From Brachypodius melanocephalos (Eukaryota; Chordata; Aves; Passeriformes; Pycnonotidae), in contig VZSR01001459.1 of the NCBI GenBank assembly GCA_013398615.1, positions 4,253,439 to 4,317,438 of the forward strand: 64,000 nucleotides of DNA. The letters are read 5' to 3'. This document shows, piece after piece, positions 54,297 to 64,000 of this stretch. Under the pieces are notes generated by a model. The model was not told the DNA's origin. It was given only the letters and a program-made list of their open reading frames with translations, and did no database searches. Each line of letters opens with the position of its first letter. The stretch's first letter is position 1. Made by a program: the position numbers and the translations under genes.

Positions 54297-54330
54297 AAAA
54301 AAAAAAAAAAGGAAAAAAAAAGAAAAAGAG
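54297..54330 (+). repeat. A-rich tract
   Basis: Fourteen A are followed by GG and more A-runs interrupted by single G. No element body with matching target-site duplications was recognised upstream, so it is called simple low-complexity sequence. Confidence 0.85.
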
Positions 54331-57175
54331 AAGCTTGTGTTTCTCTTTAGTGTGTCCTGATTAAACTGCCCCTTCCTGTCCCAACCTCTTCCTGCATTTC
54401 TATCTCTTCTTCAGCTGCACATTTTGCAAAATCAGTAGAGGTCCTTTGCCTGTGATTCTTTTAATCTTCTTTGAAAAATCTGAGGCACAGAGAATATTGA
54501 AAGAAAAATTAGATCTCTGGGAAATTCCAGTTGTTTTATAGATGGCCAAATCATTGCACTTTTTTTCCTTGCCTTTCAGACATTCACTATGTTATTATGT
54601 ATCACTTTAATTAAATCATAGAATTGAATTATTGGATCAAATGTTTCTTTATTCCATTGTGTCCTAAGCAGGTTTAGTTAAATTAATAAAACCATATGTT
54701 TCATTGTATCAAAAAAGGGGGGGTTTTGCCCATTCATAAGCTGTTTAAGAAAAATATGGTTTAACAGAAAAATTACTTCCGATTTTTCAGATACTGCTCT
54801 GTGCCTTGAATTAAATTGAACCAAGTCGTACTAAGTCATGAAAATTTTGTAATATTTACTGAGAAATCGCAGTATTGTAAATTGAGCCTCATTTTATCTG
54901 GCTGTGAATGAGGCTTGTCCTCAGTGAAGTCATGGGAGTCACTCAGGTGATTAGAAGTGCTCATGACCTTCTTGGGTCAGGGTTCAGGGTCAGGGAGGGT
55001 CTCCTGACTCTGAGCCTGTGAGTCTCCTGTTTATCCTTGGGAAATACCCACTTCTTTGGCTGGCATGGGCTGCTCCAAATGGCATCCAGGCTGGCTACAG
55101 AGAGTGGCACAGAATGGGGGACATGGCAGCCCCTCTCCCTGGGGTGGCTTGGGGTGCCTGTGTGAAAAGCAGCTGGCCAGACATCGTCCAGAGGACTGGT
55201 GCAATTAAGGTAGATCTCTCTGTCTCTCAGGAAGGTTACCTGCTTGAATAATTTCTAAAACAATTTGATGCATGATTACTTTACGTATATAAATCTCAGC
55301 ATGTCCTCCTGGAGGACAAGGACTGGGTAAGGGTTTTAGGTCTGGGTAGTGCTTCACCCTGGGCTCCTGTCTCTGATGGGATTTGATTAGGTGGAGCGAT
55401 AAAGGCTTGTCTGGCATTTTGAAGTGTAATTCTGTGATGACAAAGGGCGTCAAAGAGGGCAGTTATGATTTATTGGTGCAGTTATCAATAAACAGTGATG
55501 TCAGGGAGAATTGATCTGACCATCTCAGCGGAAAGAGGTGAGCATGGAGTGGCATACCAAGGAAGTTCTGTAAATAGTGATAACAGAAATGGCTTTCAGC
55601 TGTCCCATCATCCAGGTCCTGGCCACTTCCATGCTGTGCTTTGGGGGACCAGGGAGGAGCCAGAGGGAAGCCATGGTGTGGCTTCTGACTTTGTGGCACT
55701 GACAGCAGAATGCTGTTTTGATTCCTTCGGCTCGGTGTAAATAGAAACTCACATACATTTGTCCATTGCTTTGGGGTACTGTAGGGTTGGTTTGTTTTGC
55801 TGGATCATCCTTCTGGGTTGAGCAGAAGGATCTACAGCAAAACTGCAGGATTGTCACCCCTCATGGCAAGAGCAAACATCAAAGATCTTTCCTGCCCAAG
55901 AATATTTCTGCAATTCATGTTGTCTTGTTCAGCTAGCTACAAAATGTGAGTTATGACTGCACAAATGCATTTGACAGGTATTTTTCTATTGCACTGGTAA
56001 TACTGGTGTTTAAAGCATTTAATCATTTTTATTTAAGAACTGTAGCTGTTTCAGTAATGTAACAGCAGTGCTGCATGGCTAACCTGCAAGTCCAGGCATA
56101 GGATTGATGTATTTCCCCTTCAGTGCTGCTAGGACTCTTTAGAAGTGAAATAATGGCCAAATACACACACAGTCACATACCTGCAGAGTGCAAACAAGCT
56201 CAATATGTTGGCTTTAAAAGGAAAAGTCGTACTGGGAAAAGTAATTCTGCAAACAGTGTCAGCCTGATGGGCTGAGTGACACTTTGCCTTTCCCTGGCAG
56301 AAGAGACCAGCTCCTTTGCCACGGCACGTGTGTTTAGGTATCATTGCAAGTGATTTTCCTTGGTTCAGGGTTTATACTGAGAGAGAGAATGTGAGAATCT
56401 GCCCTGAATTGGGTATTTTAAGCGTGATTTTTAAAGCTTGGTAAAAAATCTGAACTCTTCATGGCTGGGAAGGGGATGATGCAGTTTTCCCACAGCATGT
56501 GAGTGCCATCTAGTGTTGTGCATCCCCACCCGGCCCTTTCCATGGCAACTCCTTGAAAAGTGTTTATTCAGCGCTGCGAGGGGTCTGTGCACACCCCACT
56601 CCTCGAGGGGCCGGGCTGCATTTGTTCCTGGGCTTGGTCTGCATCTGAGCATCTTTGAAGAAAGATATATAGAAAGAGGAATATAAAATAACTGTAAAAT
56701 TGTACTAGATTAACAGGAGAACATTTACTGACCCAATAGTGCCACATTTCCAGAGGTTTCTTCTACTCTTTCCAGGGCCGGCAGAGCACTTTGGGGTATT
56801 TTCCCTTAACAGCAGGAGGGTGGTGATGAGGGAAGCCGTGGATCAGATCCACTGTATTTCTGGATGTTCCAGTGCAGAGCTCTTAAATCACCAAGTTAAA
56901 GTGTAGGTGCAAATGTCAAGATTAAGAATGAAGTCGAGAACTAAGCAACCTGCCTGCAGAGAATGGATTTTCTCATTCACTTTACTCAGGAGAGCAGAAA
57001 GCAGCTGCAGGTGGTATTAAATCCTATTGGTCTCGGTGGATTGCAGTCTAAGCTGTTACTGTAGGCCAGGGCATTAAAGAAAAAAAACTATCTCTTAGAG
57101 TGAGGCAATGTTCTTCCTGTTTGTTTTCTCTCAGTTATTTAGAAGAGCTTCATATTTTCTCCTTCTGTTTTTCAG

Positions 57176-57360
57176 CCTGTAGCACTCCTCCAGTCAACAT
57201 GAAAGTGCAGCCTGTGAACAGGACGGCGCTACTGGTAACCTGGAACCAACCAGAAACCATTTACCACCCTCCAATCATGAACTACATGATCTCATATAGC
57301 TGGACTAAAAATGAAGATGAAAAGGAGAAGACTTTCACCAAGGATAGTGACAAGGACCTG
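57176..57360 (+). CDS. PTPRG: PTPRG exon E: first part of the fibronectin type III domain (61 codons after 2 bases)
   Basis: With the G from exon D the exon begins Ala-CSTPPVNMKVQPVNRTALL and continues VTWNQPETIYHPPIMNYM, ISYSWTKNEDEKEKTFTK and DSDKDL. Human PTPRG has the same PETIYHPPIMNYMISYSW block. The Trp in LLVTWNQP is the core strand-B Trp of FN3 domains. NRT is a possible N-glycosylation site. The acceptor is a long pyrimidine run ending TTTTTCAG, and the donor CTG|GTAAAA lacks the +5 G. The exon begins in phase 1 and ends in phase 0. The open frame 57100-57468 covers it. Confidence 0.97.
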
Positions 57361-59288
57361 GTAAAAGCACAGCATCAACATCAGACATATGTATCAAGCT
57401 GTCCTTATATTGTTATTTTCTTGGTAGAAGGGGGTAGAGGAGGAAAGCAGTTGTTACCTTATAGGTAGGCTAATGTTTGGCCCACAATGGATTGCTATTT
57501 AAATGTTCAGCATTAGCTGAACATTGCCTAACAAGGCTACCCAAACACTGGAGTGTGAATTTATAGTTTATGTGAGTGCATAAAGGACTGAATCTGCAGA
57601 CACTTTTTCATGTAGCATTGCTGAGAAGCAGCTGGCTCGGGAAATGGTGAAGCTCTGAATACCTTTTGGCTTGTGTTCAACTTACAGATTTTCACATTAA
57701 AAGTCCGATCCCCCAAAATCTGTTTCTGGGCTCAGGCTTTTCACTGTGCAGAGCCCCTTGCAGACTTTGGAGCCGTTTCTGGCAGTAAGTGCTGCCAGAG
57801 GCAGGAGTTACATAGTCAGGGCTTGAAGATTATTTTGGAGTGGCCTTGTACAAGCACTGCCTACATCTGGCAGTGTGAGAAAAAGAGAGAAGAGCAAGAC
57901 AGTTCCAGCACAGATGGAAACACTGCTCTATCTCCTCCATTTAGGATTTCATCTGCTTGTCATTCTTGTCTAAGTGGAAGCAAGTATTGTACTGGTCCTT
58001 AACATTCTCTGCATATAAAACCAGAGTGACATATTCAGGTTTGAAAGGCCTCCATTTATTGTTAATCAAAGAAAGCCTCTAGAATAATGAAATCAGTAAT
58101 TGTATATGCACATGAAAAATGCAGCAGCACAGTGTTATTCCTAATGACTGTTACCATATTTTTTTTTCAAATACACAATCCTCTGGGCCCATTCAATCAG
58201 TTATACAATAATACTTCTCTTATTCCCTTAGATGAAGCTTCTTTTACTTCATTTCCATTTATATTTCCAATTTCCCCACTAGACATTGTTATCTGGGTCA
58301 CATTAGGGAACAATCTGCCTCATGAAATCAGAAAGGAATCCGTTGAAAGGCACCCAAGGTTATGATGTATTGTAACCTCTCTCTTGTCATAATTTCACAC
58401 TCTTAAGGGAGATTTTTTAATCAGGTATAAGGAGGAGAGCCTTAATCAGCAAAAATGAGGTGGACACCATGAAAGCATCCTGTTTTATGTAAAAGAAATA
58501 ATTACAAGTGCAGGGGAGGTGATGGAGTGATAGCTTGAAAATAAATTGCAGTGAGACCTTGTGCTGTTCAGCAGAGCTTTGAGTTAAGAAAGCAATGACA
58601 TCTTAGTCTATTTTAGGGGCAAGAGAAGAAGGAAACCCATTTTCAGAGGAAAGTGCAGATTGTTTTCAGTGCTCTGGCAGATACAGTTGGGCTGTCCCAT
58701 CTTGAATAAGAGCTAAACAGTGTTTTGCTGTAGAGATCACAAGTATTTCAAGTGACTCATATGGCTACTCCTGTGAACCGATGTGATCGTGGACTAAGGC
58801 AACTCTCAGGAGTAAGCCCAGGATGCTCAACCATCATGTTGCACAGTACACCAGCATCAAATTGCCTTAGTCCTTTGTTAGTTTGTTGCAAAACAGTCCC
58901 TCTGAATATGCAGTGACTTTTCTGGTCTTACCCTGTCTTTGGGACATGAATCTTCACCTAAAAAAATCTTATTATAATTGCTGTAAAGGCAAATGACTTA
59001 AATTTAAGTTTTTCTGAGGAGAGCAGAGACACTGAGGCATGGAGACTGTCATGAGAACAGATGTGGGACGTGTTAATTTCTTTCTCATGGGCAGAGTCAG
59101 CAGTGTCTGAGTGCATCCCTTCAGTCTTACCCTCTCCAGGGGATCACTGAATATTTCTGTGTAGAAATATAGCTTGTCTTACATGGCATAAATGTTCTGT
59201 GTTAGCACAATGCTTTATATATTTCAAATTGATCTTGGACAGTACTGTGGGGGTAAAAAACTGAATAATATCTATTTTTTTTAAACAG
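57361..59288 (+). other. PTPRG: PTPRG intron E-F, 1.9 kb, phase 0
   Basis: The intron starts GTAAAA and ends in a T-rich tract and TTAAACAG. It contains a small perfect inverted repeat (ATGTTCAG/CTGAACAT, 57503-57524, 6-nt loop). No gene or transposon was recognised. Confidence 0.85.
57503..57524 (+). repeat. 8-bp stem / 6-nt loop inverted repeat
   Basis: ATGTTCAG, six loop bases, then CTGAACAT form a perfect short hairpin in intron E-F. The size is compatible with chance. Confidence 0.7.
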
Positions 59289-59397
59289 AAGGCCATCATT
59301 AGCCATGTCTCACCTGACATCCTTTATCTGTTCAGAGTTCAAGCAGTTTGCCGAAATGAAATGCGTAGTGACTTTAGCCAGACTATGCTCTTTCAAG
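59289..59397 (+). CDS. PTPRG: PTPRG exon F: second part of the fibronectin type III domain (36 codons + 1 base)
   Basis: The exon reads [20 protein letters not shown] then [16 protein letters not shown] plus one base. Human PTPRG reads [20 protein letters not shown] then [24 protein letters not shown] is the strand-F signature of FN3 domains (Y-x-F-x-V-x-A-V). The acceptor is a T-tract ending AAACAG and the donor is CAAG|GTAAAA. The exon begins in phase 0 and ends in phase 1. It has no ATG-initiated open frame of note and was found by translation and splice sites. Confidence 0.97.
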
Positions 59398-61106
59398 GTA
59401 AAAAAAGCCACATACGTATTTTTACATTGAACTATTTTTTGTTTGTTTAATATTTTCTTTGCAGAGTGCAATATGGTGTGAAGTTATTTCAGAAGGTGTT
59501 TGAATGCATGTAGACAATGCTAATTTCATATCGTGACCAGGGACTTGATCTGAATCTCATTTCCAGTGAGGAGGGTTTGCCTACACCTCTCACTATCAGG
59601 GTTTGTCAGGTTTTAGGAGAATTTAGAGATTTTCTTGGTGCTAGTTTTCCGAAACAAATTCATCAGAGACTGCTTGTGCATCAGAGGCACAGCTACAACA
59701 GAATGTGAGTCTGATCGGTGTCGTTTTATGTAAAGAGGAAAGGAGATCAGTCCTACCTTGACAACCACATGTGGAGACATTCAGGTTTTACCATGCACGC
59801 AACCTCAGTGATTTCCAAAACATACATATTTAAAGAAAATCAAACGAACTAGATGATAAGCTGTCCTTTGTCATGGATTTCCTTTCAAGTTTATTGGAGA
59901 AGTCTGGTAAAGCTGAGGTTCGGTAGAAGAACTTAATGATTTAGAGGTTTTTCAAGTGCTAAAGTTTTGCTCCTTCCTGGGAATTCATTATGACATTTTT
60001 TATTAAGTAGGGCAAATTTTGCCTCTGATGAGAGCATTCCCTCCCACTCCAGCTTATAGATGCATAAACCTCATAATGGGTAATGGAAGAATAAAACATG
60101 CAGAGAGTTAAAAATTTTAATCCTTAGGATGAAGCAAAGAGTTGTCACTTGGATCTGATGCTGTATATGGAACAAAAAAATAGGGGCATTTTTCAGTGTA
60201 ATTTTCAGAAAGCGTAGACGTTTTGATCCTGCTTTGCTAGCACTTAGTGTCTGAAAGATGTCAAGCTATAGACATGGTTTAGTTCTGTTGTGGCATGCAA
60301 CAGTGTTGGCAGCCTTGCAGAGAGAACAAGTGTCCTGTCCGAGTCACAACTCATGTGTAGCTCTGTTCTTGGTACCTCAGCACGGTGTTTTAGACTTCAC
60401 TTTTAAGTGCCAGGCAGAAGTTTAAAAACTGGTGTATTGCTTATTATGACCTCTTTTACTAGATGCTGCAATGGAAAATTCTTTGAAGTTTGACTACAGT
60501 AACTGTTAAATCACAGTTAGGGGTAAATCACTACTGACAGCTCTGTAGGAGATCCTTTGGGTACTCCAGCCCAGTTCTAGCCCAGTATTCAATGCAGTGG
60601 AAGTGATACACACATCTGCAGTGGGAGTAGATGATCTGATTCCTTCCACATGTCCCCAAAAAGGGGCTATGTTCTAATCTCTGGCTGTACCCAACATCTA
60701 ACCTAGGAAATTAAAGCACTTGAGCTTTCAAAACATTATTCAGAGGTTGATTGTATTTGTAGTTGAGATATAATGATAATATTATAAGGACAGAAAAAAA
60801 TACCATTATCATCAAGCTACTCTTGCTTCCTGTGTAAGTCAGGATGTTTCATCCAACTTGGGGTTGAAGAGAGAATTTGTTTTCTGTCAGTAAGAGCTGG
60901 CATTGCCAAGCCTGAGTAATTAAAGCCGAGCAAGTCTGTTTAGACACAAGTGCAGAGTGAGCTGAGTAATGCCCCAAGAGCTGAGTTGCCTTTGCTCCAG
61001 ACTGAGACCTGTACCTTATTCTGTAGTCACATGTTGAGCAGTAGTTTAGCAGTTGTTCCTCTGCCTCCTCCCATGCCCTGACGTGCTGCTCTTCTTCCCT
61101 CCCCAG
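59398..61106 (+). other. PTPRG: PTPRG intron F-G, 1.7 kb, phase 1
   Basis: The intron starts GTAAAA and ends CTTCTTCCCTCCCCAG, a strong acceptor. It is ordinary AT-rich intron sequence, with nothing further recognised on either strand. Confidence 0.85.
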
Positions 61107-61156
61107 CTAACACCACTCGAATTTTCGAGGGGACCCGAATTGTGAAGACAGGAGTG
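61107..61156 (+). CDS. PTPRG: PTPRG exon G: end of FN3 and start of linker (16 codons after 2 bases)
   Basis: Joined to the G of exon F it reads Ala-NTTRIFEGTRIVKTGV. Human PTPRG has ANTTRIFQGTRIVKTGV, so only one residue differs. NTT is a possible N-glycosylation site. The acceptor is TCCCTCCCCAG and the donor is GTG|GTAAGT, both strong. At 50 nt this is the shortest exon in the window. Because it is not a multiple of three, skipping it would shift the frame into exon H. Confidence 0.96.
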
Positions 61157-61570
61157 GTAAGTCGTGGATTTAGGGAGTGGGGATTTGGGGACATTTCCCA
61201 CCAGGTGGCAGCACGATGTTGGAAATCTGCAGCAGGACCCAGCTTTCCTGGGGAAGGGGTGTCCAGACCTGTCACAGAAGGGTTTATAGCATAAAATACA
61301 GTTCCAATATGAAATGGTTTTCTAGCTTCATGCTCTGAGAGGCTTTGACCACTGGAGAATCGAGTGTTAAAAAGCTTTCCTCAATCTGTATTCAACTCAT
61401 TTAGAGGGGATTTGTAAAATCTTAGTGATGACTGTGGAAATAAATTTAATTTCTTTTATTAACTCTATGAGAAGAAGTATATACAACAGAAATAAGGCTT
61501 CGCATACAGCATCTTTGCCCTTCCAGTGTTTAAGGATACCTGTTACTGTGTGAACAAAGCCTGAACAGTG

Positions 61571-61598
61571 TCTTTGTTTTATTTTAATTCAGGTAAGA
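61571..61598 (+). promoter_or_regulatory. Recursive-splice-like site: pyrimidine tract, CAG|GTAAGA
   Basis: A T-rich tract ending TTAATTCAG is followed directly by GTAAGACT, so a consensus acceptor and a consensus donor meet with no exon between them (junction 61592/61593). This is the known form of a ratcheting (zero-length exon) splice site. If used as an ordinary acceptor after exon G in phase 0, the codons GTA AGA CTG TAA reach a stop at once. Use is inferred only. Confidence 0.5.
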
Positions 61599-62564
61599 CT
61601 GTAACAAATCACTGAGGCCAACTTTTGTATTCCAGAATCAGAAATGTTGGTACAAGTGGAATACACTGTTTCAGTTTTGAAAGCATTATTAGTTTATTTA
61701 ATATTAACTATCCATAACTTAAATTTCTTGACATGCAGTGTACTGAGCTGTTCAGTCAAATTTATGGGCTGGATTCATACTATTGGATTTACTCTAAGTA
61801 CGTTGCTTCTGGTTTTATTCTGATCCAGTTAGATATACTCCCTAGTAAAAAAATAACATATAAATGCTTGCATTTGAATGATTAATGTTTGTTTAATGAT
61901 GTATAGATGTATTCTAGATATATAAAATCTGCTGTCAAATTTTAATACTCAGTCCAGCTTTGAGACTGTTCATGCCAGCAAAGAGCAAATCTCACAGTGC
62001 CTTAGGGATTCAGATTGATAAGTATCTGAAAGTTTAGATGTTTATTTAAAGTTTTGGTTTGAAATCTCTAAAGCACAGGTTTTCATCTGAGATCTCAGGT
62101 TCTCTGTGATTGCAGCTGGTCAAAAATAACGTGAGAAAGCAGCCTTTCTTGGTTTGCTGCAGCGTTTCAACTACATGGCTGGACTGAACCCAGGAATTGC
62201 AGAGAGATGCAGAAATATTGTTAAGTTATAAATTTCAGTTTCCAAAATAAACATTTAGCATTTTTTCCAATGTTCAGCAGCACCTATTTAACCTTTTTTG
62301 TCCTCCTCTTGTGCATACTTTTCCAGCTAATGGTCCTCCTGCTGATGAATTCAGTAATGTGAGACATTTTCCAGTAATTCAGAGAGGGAGAATGGTCAGG
62401 TTGTCCAGAGGAACCACTGACTCTGCTCTTCCACAGAATTATTCCTTGTCTTTAGACAATTCACTTCAGGTTTTTTTTCCACATGTAATTCAGGACTAGT
62501 TCTTTATGAATAGACCAAGGTTTAGTTCTTTATATGTGTACTGAGGGGTTTAAATTTCAGCAGA

Positions 62565-62598
62565 GCACACACATGTGTGCAGAGACGCGCATGCGTGC
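62565..62598 (+). repeat. Alternating purine-pyrimidine stretch
   Basis: CA/TG repeats containing the 12-bp palindrome CACACATGTGTG (62568-62579) are followed by an ACGCGCATGCGTGC-like run. Such sequence can adopt left-handed DNA under supercoiling. There is a short GAGA break near 62582. Confidence 0.6.
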
Positions 62599-63473
62599 AG
62601 TGGGTTGACATTAGAATGATATTGACGGAGTGCAGAGGATGCAGAGTCCATAGTTCATTACCTCATTCTCTCAGTGAGGTAGGCAGTGCCAGTCCTGCCT
62701 TTCATTTGCTGGTAGTGGCCAGGGAGAGTCCTGTGGATGTAGAAAACCGAGTCTATACATGGGTGTCACACCCTGGAGGTCCTGGCAGACATGGTGGTGG
62801 CTTGCTGAAGGGCTCCTGATGCTCTCCAAGTCCTTCAGGAGTGTCCAGCTGGCCACGCTGCAATTCTTTTGCAACAAGAGCAATGCCTCATAGCAACACT
62901 AGTCCTTAGGAGAATAATCCTGATGAAATTAAGGAAATAAAAATAGAATCTTTTGAGGCCCTCACAATGTGCGTAGGAAGAGCCAGAGTTCCTTGTCAGA
63001 GCAGACCAGGGATGCTCACGTTGGCTGCCATTATTTTGGGGCAGCCCTTATGTAACACTGTATTTTTAAACTCCTGTGTTCTAAGGATTAAAGCACTGTG
63101 AGTAATGCAGCTGAACTCATTAAACTCCTTTACATTCTTCTCACCTCAAGAGGAAATGTTACTCACAAGTCAGTAGTGATGTGGGCGGAGAGGGTCCCGA
63201 TTTAAAATAAAGATAAGGATAAAGAGGGTTTTAATGATGATGGGGTGAAGGCAGGGAGGTTTCCTCTCTTTATGGTTTGCTGGTAGCTCTGTGGTATGTT
63301 CTGTCCTGGCTCAGCTGTTCATCCAGCTGGTGTTGAGTCTCTGGTTTTAGGAAAATAGCATGTGTATGAAAAGGGAGGGAAAAGCAAGATGATGACCCCA
63401 AGTGGTATGCTGAGCCCCTGCTGATGCTCTCTGCTGTCTTTTCTTCCCCTCTGCTGCCGGTGATCTCCTCAAG

Positions 63474-64000
63474 CCCACAGCATCTCCTGCCTCCTCAGCA
63501 GACATGGCTCCCATCAGCTCCGGCTCCTCCACCTGGACCTCCTCGGGGCTCCCCTTCTCCTTCGTGTCCATGGCCACAGGCATGGGCCCTTCCTCCAGTG
63601 GCAGCCAGGCCACCGTGGCCTCCGTGGTGACCAGCACCTTGCTGGCAGGGCTGGGCTTCAGCGGTGGGGGCATCTCCTCGTTCCCCAGCAGCGTGTGGCC
63701 CACCCGGCTGCCCGCGGCCGCTGCCCCCAGCAAACAGGCCGGCCGGGCCGTGGTGGCCACCACCGAGGCCGCCGCCGCCTCCCCGGGGCCAGAGCGGGAC
63801 TCGGCACTGAGCAAGGATGGCGAGGGAGCCGAGGAGGGAGAGAAGGATGAAAAGAGTGAAAGCGAGGATGGAGAGCGGGAGCATGAGGAAGACGAAGAAA
63901 AGGATGCTGAGAAGAAGGAGAAAAGCAGGGTGACAGCAGCCTCAGAGGCACGCAATAGCACAGAGCCCAGCGTGGCCGTGGCTTCCCCCAACAGGACTGC
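63474..64000 (+). CDS. PTPRG: PTPRG exon H: extracellular linker, Ser/Thr/Gly-rich then acidic (partial, runs off the window)
   Basis: In phase 0 it reads PTASPASSADMAPISSGSST, WTSSGLPFSFVSMATGMGPS and SSGSQATVASVVTSTLLAGL, then GLGFSGGGISSF-type sequence. It continues into an acidic/basic run (KDGEGAEEGEKDEKSESEDG, EREHEEDEEKDAEKKEKS) and ends ...ASPNRTA. Human PTPRG has the same order (PTASPASSADMAPISSGSST..., EKDEKSESEDGEREHEED). It is open for 175 codons plus 2 bases with no stop. NST and NRT are possible N-glycosylation sites. The middle (about 63650-63850) is very CpG- and GC-rich and the following part is purine-rich. This is the stalk between FN3 and the membrane, and the transmembrane and phosphatase exons are downstream of the window. 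The acceptor is CTCAAG, with a rival CAG seven bases later. Confidence 0.96.

Larger units (their letters stand above)
44183..57175 (+). other. PTPRG: PTPRG intron D-E, 13.0 kb, phase 1
   Basis: The intron starts GTAGAT and ends CTTCTGTTTTTCAG, a strong acceptor. It holds a TA microsatellite (45203-45221), an A-rich tract (54297-54330), a GGGTCA-type repeat patch near 54975-55000 and a G-rich patch near 44748-44770. The longest sense open frame (49795-50310, 171 codons) has no recognisable domain. The G+C-rich segment 53500-54110 has overlapping open frames on both strands, but splice-like or coding structure was not evident. No transposon with clear ends or RNA gene was seen. Confidence 0.85.
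61157..63473 (+). other. PTPRG: PTPRG intron G-H, 2.3 kb, phase 0
   Basis: The intron starts GTAAGT and ends CTCCTCAAG. It contains a back-to-back 3'/5' splice-site motif at 61571-61598 and a purine-pyrimidine alternating stretch with CA/TG and CGCG steps at 62565-62598. No gene or transposon was recognised. The Gly-free Lys/Ser open frames nearby are short and unrelated to the exon frame. Confidence 0.85.

Noticed and set aside
55420..55445. Possible CR1 terminal octamer (ATTCTGTGATG)
   Set aside because: One octamer-like match only, with no second copy and no upstream CR1 3' sequence recognised.
63347..63991. 214-codon minus-strand open frame over exon H, and two further shadows (63495-63884, 63658-63951)
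   Set aside because: It is caused by the biased GC- and purine-rich composition of exon H. The sense frame matches PTPRG directly.
1..64000. CRISPR array, bacterial operon, tRNA or rRNA genes
   Set aside because: No regularly spaced repeats, bacterial start signals or RNA-gene motifs were seen. Exon-intron structure shows the DNA is vertebrate nuclear.

Overview
The window is vertebrate nuclear DNA, most likely from a bird. It carries eight plus-strand exons of one gene, PTPRG (receptor-type tyrosine-protein phosphatase gamma), with very long introns between them. The call rests on eight exon translations that read in order, in one consistent frame, through the second half of the carbonic-anhydrase-like (CA) domain, the fibronectin type III (FN3) domain and the start of the extracellular linker. 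The remembered human protein follows the same order and is nearly identical over long stretches. The bird assignment is inference. It rests on the conserved protein, introns shorter than I recall for mammals, very few interspersed repeats, no visible Alu- or B1-like SINEs, and one short class II-type solo LTR.

Layout. Positions 1-2642 are intron. Exon A (2643-2738), exon B (28068-28134), exon C (39678-39835) and exon D (43990-44182) encode the C-terminal half of the CA-like domain and the link to FN3. Exons E (57176-57360), F (59289-59397) and G (61107-61156) encode the FN3 domain and its exit. Exon H starts at 63474 and runs off the window end. It encodes a Ser/Thr/Gly-rich then Glu/Lys-rich extracellular stretch. 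Intron phases alternate 0,1,0,1,0,1,0, and the exons sum to one open frame of 461 codons plus two bases. The signal peptide, first half of the CA domain, transmembrane helix and both phosphatase domains lie outside the window.

The introns hold one well-bounded mobile element: a 302-bp solo LTR in antisense orientation with TG...CA ends and a perfect 6-bp target-site duplication (25978-26291). They also hold a few simple-sequence tracts, a canonical G-quadruplex motif and some small inverted repeats. I see no second gene, RNA gene, CRISPR array or bacterial-type system. The long open frames that do not overlap the exons in the right frame look like chance or antisense shadows.

The most interesting signals concern splicing. 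There is a textbook back-to-back 3'/5' splice site (recursive-splice-like) at 61592/61593, a tandem acceptor at exon H, and weak splice sites at both ends of exon D, whose skipping would break the frame. No novel defence or metabolic system is apparent.
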